From Gastrodia elata (taxonomy: Eukaryota; Streptophyta; Magnoliopsida; Asparagales; Orchidaceae), in contig CM028675.1 in NCBI GenBank assembly GCA_016760335.1, forward strand, positions 3,720,001 to 3,784,000: DNA of 64,000 nt, in the 5' to 3' direction. The notes under the pieces are model-generated. The model saw only the letters and a program-made list of their open reading frames with translations, did not search any database and was not told where the DNA came from. Positions 48,301 to 56,456 of the stretch are shown here, piece by piece; position 1 is the stretch's first letter, and each line of letters begins with the position of its first letter. A program made the translations under genes and the position numbers.

Positions 48301-51300
48301 GTTAAATATGTTCTTGATATTATTGATCAAGAATGTAAGACTAGAGGGAAGAGGCAATGGGTTTGGTGCTTCTTGATTTTATTATGCGTGTCGGTGCTGC
48401 TTGTCGTGCTCAAGGATGATGCAATCATTGGTCGGTGGTAGGGATGGTGAGGCTGTCTTGATTGTTTTCGTCACCGAGAGACGTCCGTCAAACGCAGATG
48501 CAAACGTCAGACACAGACAATTATGTGCGTTGAGTATGCAGAAAATGGAGGCTAGTCATCTGTCAAGAGCAGACGCAGGCAATTCTTTGCATCGATTATG
48601 CTAAATGCAAAGGCAGAGACTTGCGTCAATTCTACTGGAGACGGAGACTTTTCGTGCAGATGAACCAGACGCAGCAGACGATTCTTTGTGTCAATTATGT
48701 CGTTGACTCTAATGCATCAAATGGAGGCAATCCCACAGGAGAGAAGGCGAAGACCTGCCATGCTGAAGGATTTAGAGGCTGGAAGTGAAGGAGGGAATTG
48801 TGAATTTCTCTGATACAATGAGGAGATGAGAGGAATAGAGATGAAGTAAATTGAATTTCCTGCGTCGCTTTTAAGATTTTTGATGTGTTTATTGAATTGG
48901 CGTTTGATAAATTTTTGGAGGTATTTGAATGTTTGTATTATTTCGTATTTATGTTTTAGTAGGAAAAAACATGTAAAGCGAGAACAATAATCCACAAAAA
49001 TAGTATAAAATTTGTAACCTTCTTTAGAAATTATGGAGGTAGGACCACTTACATTAGTATGAAGAAATTCAAATGCATTGTAAGTTCTAGAAGACTAAAT
49101 AGCGATAGGTGACTTGTGGTGTTTGGTGGTGATGCATCTTTCCAATCAAATTCAATGCATAATGGCTTAGAATTAATTCATCTCAAAACCTAACCTACTT
49201 AAGTCAAAATTAGCAATCATTACCTTTTGTTTGACTTAAATTTACTTATTAAGGAGTTCTTAGCTCTCTAAATAATCAGCCCTTGATAAGTCTTTCCCTT
49301 TCAAGATACCATTAATGAAATATTCTCATTGACGTTGTCAATTCAATTGACATCATTGAATCCTTCCATTGTGTCGCTATTTTCTTCCCCTTGGAATTCT
49401 TAAACTTCTTTAATAATAGCTCAAAAGAAATTTCAAACACTTGTGCTTATTATAGCATATAATCATGCATTGCTCACAAAAGATTTCTTTCAAGTTAGTA
49501 TTGGTCAAACAACTATTTTTGGTTCTCTGGTTCTTAATTGGCTGGCTTTCCTAATTCCCTGGCTTTCAATACTTCTTATCTTTATGCATCATGCCGACAT
49601 GTTTCTCCTCGCAAGATCTCTTCTTATTCATCATCTCAATGTTCATTGTATGTGTTGGCCTACCTGATGTCTTTGCTCGAGAAAACTGCAAGCTTGTTGC
49701 AATGTTATATGGACTCACTGTATTATTTGTCAGCAAAAATATATCAAGAGAAACTTCCATTGGGAGGGTTTAGTCATAATTTGGTGATATATTCTTGACT
49801 AATCAGTTCTTCTAGAACAATATGTGCCATTTTCCACTGCTCCATACCCAATTGGAAAAAAATTGCTTGAATCTTCATTAAACTAAGATCATCCGGTAAA
49901 GTTGATTTGAATATTTCGCTAAACCGAGGCATGCTTAGATAACTTTAGTTTGAGACTGTAACCTTTTCTGTGAGCATAAAATTTTCAAAGTAACTATTCA
50001 TATGATGAACCCATGAATCTACATTCCCAGCTTCTAGAATGAATCTACCTTTTCGTGTCAACACCATTGAATTTCATCCTTTTGTGAACCTTGCACTTTA
50101 AATTCAAATTTTAATTCATCCTTTTCCGCCATGATCAACCAACGTAATAAGCTAGATATATTAAAGTTTTAGAAGAGTAACAAAATCCAAGAAAATAAAC
50201 AAGTTCCAACAGGTTTAGAGTTTTAACCGCAACAAGAAGCTTATATTCCTTAAAAAATGTACCTTTATATTATCAATGATTTGCTATAAATTTCTAACAT
50301 ACTTGTACTCATATATCACAAAGAAAACGTAAAATACAATTTTTAACCTTTTGGGGCTAAAAATCAGCTAACGTGATTCCAGTGATGATCCTCGACTCAA
50401 CACTATACATGGTAGCTTAAACAAATTTTCTTTAAAAAATTCTCTAGTTAAACTCGGTCTAAACCCAAGCAAACACCTAAAATTTCTCTTTTAACTGTAG
50501 TTGGCATCATCCACAAGTTATTTCAAAAATATTGATCTTATGAGTTTTTTCTTAATTATTCTGTTTTGAATTATCAGTAAATATTGGTTAAAAAGAACCT
50601 AAGCGAAATGCTGTTATTCTCAGAATTTTTTTTTGGAAAAATCTGAATATTCTTACTTCGCTTGAGCAGGAAAACTTGAATAGTAAAACATATCTTAGCA
50701 GCATTAAAGTTCAAGTTCTGGAAAGTCTGCGCTCCATACAGCATGCTCCCGGTGTTCAAATGCAAGAGGTGCATATATCTATTTATCTATATATTATAAA
50801 GTACACCATCTTTGAAGCTTGTGAAAACTAAAATATTTCCACACATCTGTCGGGCTTCATAGCCATTGATCCTTATTTGAATAATTAGGGAGCTAATTTT
50901 GCATTTGAGCGCTGTTCTGTTCTAAGCCATCATTGAATCCCCATGGATTTATTACATTTTAATTCATTATGCAGGTTCCTCCAGATTTTTATATCCCCGA
51001 TTTTAATGAAGATGAGCAGAACCCAGATACTCGTGTAAGCCGTAAGTGGAGTAGATGGCTTCAATGCATAAAGTTTTCTTCAAAATCTCCCTATCATCTC
51101 AATCTATTATTAGAAGTTTTGTTTGGTCAAAAGTTAATGTTGATTAGGCAAATTACCAAGTCACTGACACAGTTATAAGCCCACTGGTTAAATCCTACTG
51201 ATTTTTCCTACACAACACCCAAAACTTTGTACATATCCGGCATCCAAACTTTATTATTTACAGAATGAGTACTTTCATCTCCTCATTCCAGAGTGAATTC

Positions 51301-54300
51301 CAAGGGTTTGGTAAAACGATAGTGCTTTTGTTTGCATGCATAATTATGTATTATGAAGAATTCTGTGCTAAGTATGTGAAAACTCTGAAATAGGAAAACA
51401 ATTCAACTGAGTTCACTTGAGCAAATGCTGGATGTGAAAATATAGCTTAAAATATCATTTGCATCATCTTTTATATAGAGGTTAAATTCAACAATTACCC
51501 ACATTTAAATCAGTTTTGTTTTTGAGCTTTCCTTCCCTTTGTTGGCCACTATCGCGTTATATCCACATCTACTGAAGTCTTCATTATTTAGAAACCTAAC
51601 ACTTACCCAAAAATGATCTGATGAACTTGTGCATTCAATGAGAAACAATCAAACCGGTGGTATTATCTTAGAGAGAAGGCAATAAGTGTTTTTTTGTTTT
51701 TTGTAATTAAGCTATAATTGAAAGCGGATGTTCGGAAATTAGGTCATATTTTACTCTTTTTTCCAGTCTTTTGGTGAAGTCACTTTGTTAGATTTCTGTA
51801 ACCTTTGTAACCCTAGCTGATTGACATATTTTCTTCCAAATTAGTGTAAGAAAGGCGATACTTGGAAAATTAGGCTAATTTTTGCTATTTTATGCTGTCT
51901 TTTAGTGAACAGATACTTTGTTAGATTTCTGTCTCATTGACATATATTCTCCCTTTAGCGGGAGGAAAGGGAATATTTGGAAACTAGTTCAAATTTTTTT
52001 TTTTTCAGTCTTTTAATGAACAGACGATTAAATTTCTGTAACCCTAGCTCATTGACATATATTCTATCAAATTGGTGGAAGAAAGGGGATATTTGGAAAT
52101 CAGGTCAATTTTTCCCCTTTTTTGCAGTTTTTTGGTGAGCAGACACTTAATGAGCTTCCTATATAAATTTCCCATAGCCTCATCTGAATCTTTAGGTTTA
52201 GGGTTTTGATGGTGATTTGTCTTCATAGCACTTTAATCATTACAACTTGCATACATAGCATTCAGACTTTTATGTTCACATTGCAGCATCTCGTTATTTA
52301 TATAATTATTATTAAAATAGGCAATTGCTTTAGTTATTATTGTGGATTGAACGTCATTCATTGTAAGATTGGGTGTTCCTTTGGTAAACCCAGAAGCTTG
52401 GAAAACACGACATGAACTTGACCCAGAAAAAGACTGGTCGGGTTGAATTCTTTTGCCAGTATGGTATTTGGGTTGGGTTCGTGTTGGCTCACAGAACATA
52501 AATAATTCATTGGTTTGTAACAGCACTGAACAACTAAACAAACATTTTGAAAAGATCAGTACATGACATCAAAACAAATTACTCGGCCAACAATCAAGCA
52601 CTCTCATGCCAAATTCTTCAAAAAGAGTTGATTGAATCAAATCAAATTGATTGCACATCCTAGTGGGGATAGATTTTCATAAGAAATCGATGAGCATGTC
52701 TATGGTTATAAAGTTGATGCTGAAGTTGATAAAGCTAGTAAATATTCATCACTCGTGAAGTTTTGTAAGAGATGCAAAAGAAAATAATAATGTGGTAAAA
52801 TCTTGATGATGAGCTGCATAACATCTAGCAGCCCTAAAAAAGCTTTACTTCATTGAGTAAGAAGAAATGTAGCATGTTGTAGTAGAGCCAAGTACATGCA
52901 CTAAAAATCTTCTAACACAGCTATAATAGACAACAGCAATAACAACATCAAGGTGTGCCGATGTATTCCTCTAGGGTATGCAACATTCTCCTTGGAATTG
53001 TAGGCTCATCTTGCTATCTTCAAAGACTACTTCAATGTTTGCCAAGAAGTTGCCAACCAAGATCTAATTAACATCTCCCCAAACTTTATCCATGGAAACC
53101 CTACCAATATCTCGCCAAGCCTTTCCTAAAGTTGTCATATTACCGACTACAAAGCTAACATCATATATTTTCTCAAATACCTAAAAATGTGGAATGGATT
53201 TTTACAAAAGAGAGCAAGCTTTGAATTGTTCTATGAAAATAAGCTGAATGTTACAAGATATGAATTTTATTTTTAAATTAATAGGAAATGTGGATAGATA
53301 CTCCACAGCTCCTTCGAAAATTATAATTCTCCACATATTAAATCAATGTGTAACCCCAATCTTATCCATTTTTATAGATATTTTATAGACATGTTTTAAA
53401 TATTTGAGAACTTACAATTCTTTTGTGTTCTTGTGCAACTTCCCTCATTTGAACAGGGCAAAGATTTGGCTTTTTTGATGTTCTTAAATTAGTATAAGTT
53501 TGTCATTGTTTTTTAACAATATTGCATCTAATAAAACGTTTGTATTTCCAAATGGCAACAAATCTTTCAAAAACTTAAAAGTACCCCCTTTTTATTTCCT
53601 TTTCATCTAGATGACCTAATTAATAAAGAAGCCTCGTTTCAAAACCTCATATGCATAAATGAATACAAGTGAAGATCGATCTATTAACTCAAAAATTATT
53701 GCATTATTTAAAAGACTATTTTTAACCACGTGGATGCATAAAGTGATACAATTTATCATTTTAATAAAGTTTTTTGCAAAAAATTAACCATATTACATAA
53801 TTAGCCAGAATAATAATAAAACTATAAAAATACAACTATTATCAAATTAGTCAAAATGTAAAATTGTATCAAGTAACCTAAAATAAAAGAAACATAAAAT
53901 AAACAAAAAGTTGTGAAGTTAGTATTATGCTAGCCAAAAATTAGCTAGCAATAGAATGAGTCAGCTTAGCAAAAACACAAGAAATTAAAATTAGCAACAA
54001 ATGAATAAAATAGCTAAAATGTTAGTATCAAGTTAAGAAAGTAAAAAATAAGCAAAAAATACAAGTTAATATTAATATTAGTACCAAGTTGAAAAAATGT
54101 AAAAAACAAAAAATTAAGAAAGGTTAGTATTTGATTTCTTTAATAAGATAAAATCTTATATTAAAAAAAACTAGTAATATAACCAATTAACTAATATGCT
54201 AACTTGTGGGATGTAGATTCTTTGGATATCCATATCTAACAGCATGAGGCATGAGGCTACGCAACAAATGGGGATCAAAATAAAATAAAAAAGTGGCTTA

Positions 54301-56456
54301 TCGGTAGGCCCTGAAAGAAACTCAAAGACACAAAGAACAACTCAAGGATGGGAAGAAGAATAGAGTAGCAATTGACGATCAAAACACTAAATGACAGAGA
54401 ACGTGCTTTAGTCAAGGCTTTTGACATGGATGTTGGCACTAGATAATATGATAAACAATGCTAACAAACACAAAGTGGATGGCGCGAGTGAATCAATAAT
54501 TAAATTTGGCTCATGCCACAATTTATTATAGCTATGCTTTACTACGGTGTCAAGTGAAATAGAAGATTTATGAGTAAGCTTAAATAGATGTGGTCCTAAA
54601 ACCCCATTGATATGATTTAAGGATTTAGCACATAAAATTTAGTGCCAAGTCAAACCACCATTAAATCCTTTCAATTCCATGATATTAAAATACATCAAAA
54701 AAATTGATAAGCATGTAAATCAAAATGTGAAATCATAATTGAAAGCATAGCTGACAATTTTTTTAGTAGCACTATAAATCCTAGTAAGGGTGTCAACATT
54801 GGTTCAAGTGAGGTGTACTCGACTAGGCTAGCAATGAAGTAAAACAGGTGTACTTAATTCCATAATATTAAAACAGAAAAGAGTTCAAAATTCTTTGAGA
54901 CCTAACATATATGATTCTTGTCATACATGGCAACTTCTATTTAATCTTCATGCAAACAAGAAATAAGAAAGAATTACAGAAAATCAAGGCACTGCTACAA
55001 TTTTTCTTCAAAAAATTGGCCTTAACTCCTGATATGAAAATTGACATGATTTTATATATATGTGAAGAGCATTAGTTGAGACCTTGCACAGTAACCTGTA
55101 ACCTATGCATTTAAAGTATTAAATTCACTTTTTGTAACTAAGAAGTCCTTTGGATGGGATATGCTATACGGAGTTTCCATATTGTGCTACTTACCAGGAA
55201 GTTTCCAGCTCGAAAACTATCAAGGAAGCATCCCATGTGGACTAACGATGTGCGCAAGAAAAAAATTCCCACGCACAAAATGCAATCATTGAAATGACGA
55301 ACAATCCAGACAGGTTTAAAGATCACTTAATTATTCCATCTTACCACTATATGACAGCAAACAGTACTTAATAAAAATGCCTCTACTTCTAATCAATTCC
55401 TGATTACTTCGCAGCAAAGCTACTACCATTAATTTAGAAGAACATATACTGAAGCATGATATATTAACAAGTAGAAATTAAAAATCAAAATTCCTCCAAA
55501 CAATACTCTTCATTGCCATAATTATCTTCTCTAACTCAAGAAGCTTAATCACAAATAATTTTTCCCCTAGATAATGGTGAGACAAGTTAACTATGCTCCT
55601 GTACAGTGGCGTGCAAAACGTTATTTAAATTGTTCTTTGTTGGAATGCAACCCGGATAGATAGAATCAGTTGTGTTGAGATTGAGTACAAGAAATTTAAC
55701 TTCACCGTGACCTGACTGTAGTTTCCACTGATTGTTCAACAGAAACCCATAAGGGTTTAGAAAGCAATGAACAAGAGGTTTTTACCTATAATGTATCTAA
55801 AATTCATTGTTTGCTAAAATTCCTTGCAAACTCAAAATTAAGTAAACTTCAAAATCTGCACTCACCTTGACCTCACGGATGGCCTCAGCCAAATCCATTG
55901 GAACCTTCGTAGGTCGTTTATCAGGCTTGAACAGTGTTGGAAATGGGATGATCTCCTCTTGCGTCAATCCTAAGTAGCTCGTCGCGCTTGCGTCAGATTG
56001 GATCTTCCTTGCTTCACTCCGGAGATCCCCGTGTTCCCCGTCACCCCTTGCATATTCCGTTGGTGCCGTCCTGTCCTCCGGCAGCGGCGCCACCCGCGGC
56101 GGATAAAAAACTGGTGTAATCTTCGGGATATCCTTCACAAACCGCGCGTCACGTCGAGTCCAAGCCCGCGGATCAACATCGGGCGAAGCGGCCCCTGTCT
56201 CCGGCATCGAAGAATCGACCCTCTCTTGAGGTTCCAGGTTATTTCTAGGAAGCGGGTTTCTGGCCATTGGCGGGGGTTGATTCTCCTCGGCTTCATGTGA
56301 TTCTTTGGGCTTGGGGGGGTAAGCAACCGGCGTGATGGGCACGGAAGACCAGGAACGTCTAAACCCTAGAAATGTAGATGCCGTGAGAGGATTTTGAGAA
56401 TTGGAAAGATGCTGTGGCCGCCGGGAGTAATGGCGGCATGCGTGGGAGAGGAGCAT
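30940..56456 (-). CDS. MRPL1: Mitochondrial 50S-type ribosomal protein L1 (uL1m), ten exons
   Basis: Structural protein of the large mitoribosomal subunit. It builds the L1 stalk that contacts 23S-type rRNA and deacyl-tRNA leaving the E site. Joining 55,866-56,456, 39,269-39,346, 35,674-35,715, 35,487-35,592, 35,272-35,336, 35,101-35,145, 34,922-35,029, 33,260-33,347, 31,208-31,254 and 30,940-31,020 gives 1,251 nt (416 codons plus TAG) with no internal stop, all introns GT-AG and all phases consistent. Residues 1-51 have no Asp or Glu and are rich in Arg and Ser, as in a mitochondrial presequence. A Pro-rich linker follows to about 185, then the L1 fold to the end, with VDPRRSDQ, GGDELIEEIKAGGGK, the L1 signature GRILGPRGLMPNPK, and KVNFTEENLHENIGAF. 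The PRRSDQ and TSKYAGYV wording fits the mitochondrial plant paralogue rather than the plastid one (from memory of the family). Intron 1 is about 16.5 kb and full of transposons; splicing is inferred, not shown. Confidence 0.93.
31086..31131. repeat. (AT)n microsatellite in MRPL1 intron 9
   Basis: Uninterrupted AT run inside the 187 bp intron between the last two exons; it fills about a quarter of the intron. Confidence 0.95.
31208..31254 (-). CDS. MRPL1: MRPL1 exon 9 (residues 375-390)
   Basis: 47 nt micro-exon, found by phase and homology. With the A left by exon 8 it reads TSKYAGYVKNFTLCSS. Acceptor TTGTGCAG, donor GTTAAGT. Confidence 0.93.
31255..33259 (-). other. MRPL1 intron 8 (2.0 kb)
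   Basis: AT-rich, with a (GAA)n run at 31,347-31,372. No transposon or coding remnant recognised. Confidence 0.8.
31347..31372. repeat. (GAA)n microsatellite
   Basis: About eight GAA repeats in intron 8. Confidence 0.9.
33260..33347 (-). CDS. MRPL1: MRPL1 exon 8 (residues 346-374)
   Basis: 88 nt. Begins VNFTEENLHENIGAFVNALL, ends AKPVGLKK plus one base. Acceptor TTTTTCAG. The donor GTAAAT follows a run of eight A. Confidence 0.94.
33348..34921 (-). other. MRPL1 intron 7 (1.6 kb)
   Basis: AT-rich. No feature recognised. Confidence 0.8.
34922..35029 (-). CDS. MRPL1: MRPL1 exon 7 (residues 310-345)
   Basis: 108 nt. Begins LGSVTADVLVAVKAAKCG, ends DKTAIVHVGLGK. Acceptor TTTTGTAG, donor GTAAGC. 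Confidence 0.95.
35101..35145 (-). CDS. MRPL1: MRPL1 exon 6 (residues 295-309), L1 signature
   Basis: 45 nt micro-exon encoding IGRILGPRGLMPNPK, the family signature. Acceptor TTAATCAG, donor GTGAGT. Confidence 0.96.
35272..35336 (-). CDS. MRPL1: MRPL1 exon 5 (residues 273-294)
   Basis: 65 nt, entered in phase 1. Encodes GGGKINFDKCIATPMFMPRL then SK. Acceptor ATTTCCAG, donor GTTTGC. Confidence 0.94.
35487..35592 (-). CDS. MRPL1: MRPL1 exon 4 (residues 238-272)
   Basis: 106 nt. Encodes TVRVAVFAEGVAADEARAAG and ADFVGGDELIEEIKA plus the first base of the next codon. Donor GTATTA, acceptor TGGTTAG. Confidence 0.95.
35674..35715 (-). CDS. MRPL1: MRPL1 exon 3 (residues 224-237)
   Basis: A 42 nt micro-exon encoding IVRGALTLPHGTGK. 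Acceptor AATTGCAG, donor GTATTT. Confidence 0.94.
35769..35792. repeat. (AT)n microsatellite
   Basis: About twelve AT repeats, followed by a mixed TG/TA run. Confidence 0.9.
38417..39133. mobile_element. Composite Tourist/PIF-Harbinger-like MITE
   Basis: The left end TTA|GAGGCGGTTTGGATTGAGG has two possible partners. One is TTCAATCCAAACAACC|TTA ending at 38,839, with TIRs matching at about 18 of 21 positions (a 423 bp element). The other is CCTCATGCCAAACAGCCCC|TTA ending at 39,133 (717 bp). The 3 bp TTA flanks are the target duplication of PIF/Harbinger elements, and GGGGCTGTTTGG is a common Tourist end. No transposase inside. The interior holds repeats of GATCGTTCGATCGTTC and its complement (38,655-38,690) and an (AT)n at 38,534-38,563. 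It probably represents one MITE nested in or fused to a relative. Confidence 0.72.
38534..38563. repeat. (AT)n microsatellite inside the MITE
   Basis: About fourteen AT repeats. Confidence 0.9.
39269..39346 (-). CDS. MRPL1: MRPL1 exon 2 (residues 198-223)
   Basis: 78 nt, phase 0 on both sides. Acceptor TTTTTTTAG, donor GTCTGT. Encodes ANAKKKFLETVEAHVNLG followed by VDPRRSDQ, the conserved first helix and strand of the L1 fold. Confidence 0.95.
40219..41100 (+). repeat. Start of another gypsy-type LTR (TGTAATGACCC)
   Basis: Begins TGTAATGACCCAATGTCGTT, an imperfect palindrome of the same layout as the gypsy LTR starts at 9,787 and 63,085. The next 350 bp (AATCCCGCCTCAGAAATCAG, GGTATCATTATG, TTTGGAGCGCCAG) have the wording typical of such LTRs, and similar text lies at 60,240-60,530. 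The right end was not found; 41,100 is a conservative limit. Confidence 0.45.
41100..45185. other. AT-rich intronic DNA, probably old retrotransposon sequence
   Basis: No coding family could be read on either strand. A GC-richer patch near 42,000-42,080 (TGTTCGATCGCTATTCGGTG, TCGATCCCTAGAGATCGACC) resembles LTR leader sequence. Confidence 0.4.
45186..45625 (-). mobile_element. 3' LTR of a Ty1/copia element, carrying a SINE
   Basis: In sense (minus) it follows the purine tract ACGGGAGAA and begins TATTAGAATATAACTGCAGC, where copia LTRs usually begin TGTTAGAATATAAC. It ends CTTCTCTCTTCCTCTTATCTCAACA, a common copia LTR end. At about 440 bp it is normal size for copia once the SINE insertion (45,262-45,436) is discounted. 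Confidence 0.65.
45262..45436 (-). mobile_element. tRNA-derived SINE with TAAA/TA tail
   Basis: Minus strand from 45,436 reads GGTGTTGCAGCCCAGTGGTT, an RNA polymerase III A box (45,419-45,429). About 40 bp on is GGGTTCAAATATC, a B box (45,375-45,387). The spacing and wording are those of a tRNA head of Ser/Leu type. The 3' end is a simple (TAAA)n then (TA)n tail (45,262-45,358). It lies inside the copia LTR, so it inserted after that LTR. No acceptor-stem pairing is seen, so it is not a tRNA gene. Confidence 0.72.
45640..47091 (-). pseudogene. Ty1/copia reverse transcriptase and RNaseH
   Basis: The RT frame 46,531-47,091 starts ALKAQQTWDLVPP and has CKWIFRTKYNFDG (family KWVFK.K), ARCKACLVAQGF, LDVSNTFLHRFLNETIYIKQP, RLEKALYGLKQCSR and the active-site loop LLIYVDDLLLIG (YVDD at residues 173-176). 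LDVSNTFLHR has Asn where the family has the catalytic Asp-Val-Lys-x-Ala-Phe-Leu surroundings. RNaseH follows in three frames: HQPLQHFFTQLKCILWYIKG, SSTEAEYRALAS near 45,950 and TDIFTKPLS near 45,700. Stops and frameshifts make it inactive. Confidence 0.9.
47092..47740 (-). pseudogene. Copia integrase C-terminus and Ser/Thr-rich linker
   Basis: LTHFRIFGYTCYPLIPPHQQ at about 47,720 is the conserved end of the copia integrase (family: LRVFGC.CYP). The frame then runs through a low-complexity Ser/Thr/Pro linker (47,095-47,559) up to NKLDHWRQAIAA, which joins the RT start. Upstream the integrase core and the protease are missing: the text passes from gag (DNLYFLLFNVETNLQS) straight into LTHFRIF. 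Confidence 0.82.
47740..48440 (-). pseudogene. Copia gag remnant (UBN2/gag-like)
   Basis: Reads INNIKNIFNHPLTFANYQIW, then RVQIFYLFKANGLHDHH, then KLWTSTDPNLISVLF, then after a frameshift QSTNKFKVIQLKNAQYNV and, with stops, HLKWPPHS and DNLYFLLFNVETNLQ. This is the copia gag order (NYLLWR.Q...L.G.L.GHL; W...D..I...I). The zinc knuckle is lost in the internal deletion. Confidence 0.8.
48485..48715. repeat. Three diverged direct repeats at the copia breakpoint
   Basis: CAGACACAGACAATTATGTG, CAGACGCAGGCAATTCTTTG and CAGACGCAGCAGACGATTCT start three blocks at about 48,508, 48,572 and 48,667, each followed by a TTGCATCGATTATG- or GTGTCAATTATG-like part. The first and third are also followed by an AAATGGAGGC. 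It sits exactly between the gag end and the integrase fragment. Confidence 0.55.
48717..49150 (-). pseudogene. Copia integrase core fragment, out of order
   Basis: Minus strand reads SSRTYNAFEFLHTNVSGPTS, then GYKFYTIFVDYCSRFTCFFL, KHKYEIIQTFKYLQKFIKRQ and IKNLKSDAGN. This is the copia integrase core (family: LEFLHTDVWGP; VDDYSRFTW; SDNGGEF). The first catalytic Asp is Asn. In transcription order it precedes gag, which is not a normal order, so it belongs to another copy or to a rearranged one. Confidence 0.8.
49151..50669. other. Intronic DNA, no assignable gene
   Basis: A decayed frame on the minus strand near 49,800-50,140 (MAEKDELKFEFKVQGSQKDE, then WVHHMNSYFENFMLTEKVT) looks once-coding but I could not assign it to a family. 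Confidence 0.4.
50670..51034 (+). pseudogene. Histone deacetylase (class I, HDA9-like) gene fragment, two exons
   Basis: Exon a (50,670-50,768, 99 nt) reads ENLNSKTYLSSIKVQVLESL then RSIQHAPGVQMQE, with acceptor TTGAGCAG and donor GTGCAT. Exon b (50,975-51,034) reads VPPDFYIPDFNEDEQNPDTR, with acceptor TTATGCAG and donor GTAAGC. Both are in phase 0 and join without a stop. NSK.YL..I......L....HAPGVQMQE.PPD is the C-terminal part of plant RPD3-type deacetylases; DEDEQNPD is closest, from memory, to HDA9. The catalytic domain upstream and the acidic DNDND tail downstream are not found here. The intron is kept, so this is a DNA-level duplicate and not a retrocopy. It lies antisense to MRPL1 inside intron 1. 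Confidence 0.82.
51720..52150. repeat. Tandem repeat, about four units of about 120 bp
   Basis: Units begin near 51,720, 51,850, 51,965 and 52,081 with GAAAG(C/G)(G/C)GATxTT(C/T)GGAAA, then a T-rich run, then CAGTCTTTT.GTGAA.AGA..CTTTGTTAGATTTCTGTAACC and CATTGACATATATTCT. Unit divergence is moderate. Confidence 0.8.
52151..55865. other. AT-rich intronic DNA, nothing recognised
   Basis: Very AT-rich, especially 53,700-54,180. No protein family, TIR or LTR end could be supported on either strand. Confidence 0.5.
55866..56456 (-). CDS. MRPL1: MRPL1 exon 1 (residues 1-197)
   Basis: Starts at the ATG at 56,456, the first Met of an open frame that begins with the presequence-like MLLSHACRHYSRRPQ. 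Ends ...AEAIREVK before the donor GTGAGTGC. It encodes the targeting sequence, the plant-specific linker (DPRAWTRRDARFVKDIPKIT) and the beginning of the L1 domain (FPTLFKPDKRP). Confidence 0.93.

Larger units (their letters stand above)
39347..55865 (-). other. MRPL1 intron 1 (about 16.5 kb)
   Basis: Donor GTGAGTGC after exon 1, acceptor TTTTTTTAG before exon 2, and in phase. It hosts the LTR start at 40,219, the copia element and SINE at 45,186-49,150, the histone deacetylase exons at 50,670-51,034 and the tandem repeat at 51,720-52,150. The copia remnant lies in the same orientation as the gene. Confidence 0.85.

Noticed and set aside
51035..51178. Extension of the deacetylase frame to SRKWSRWLQCIKFSS...
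   Set aside because: After ...NPDTR there is a good donor (GTAAGC) and the text no longer resembles the family.
55998..56326. Open frames antisense and in another frame to MRPL1 exon 1
   Set aside because: Shadows of the GC-rich exon 1; the exon 1 frame has the family match.
56350..56370. Telo-box-like AAACCCTA near the gene start
   Set aside because: It lies within the coding part of exon 1 (TFLGFRRS), so its sequence is explained by the protein.
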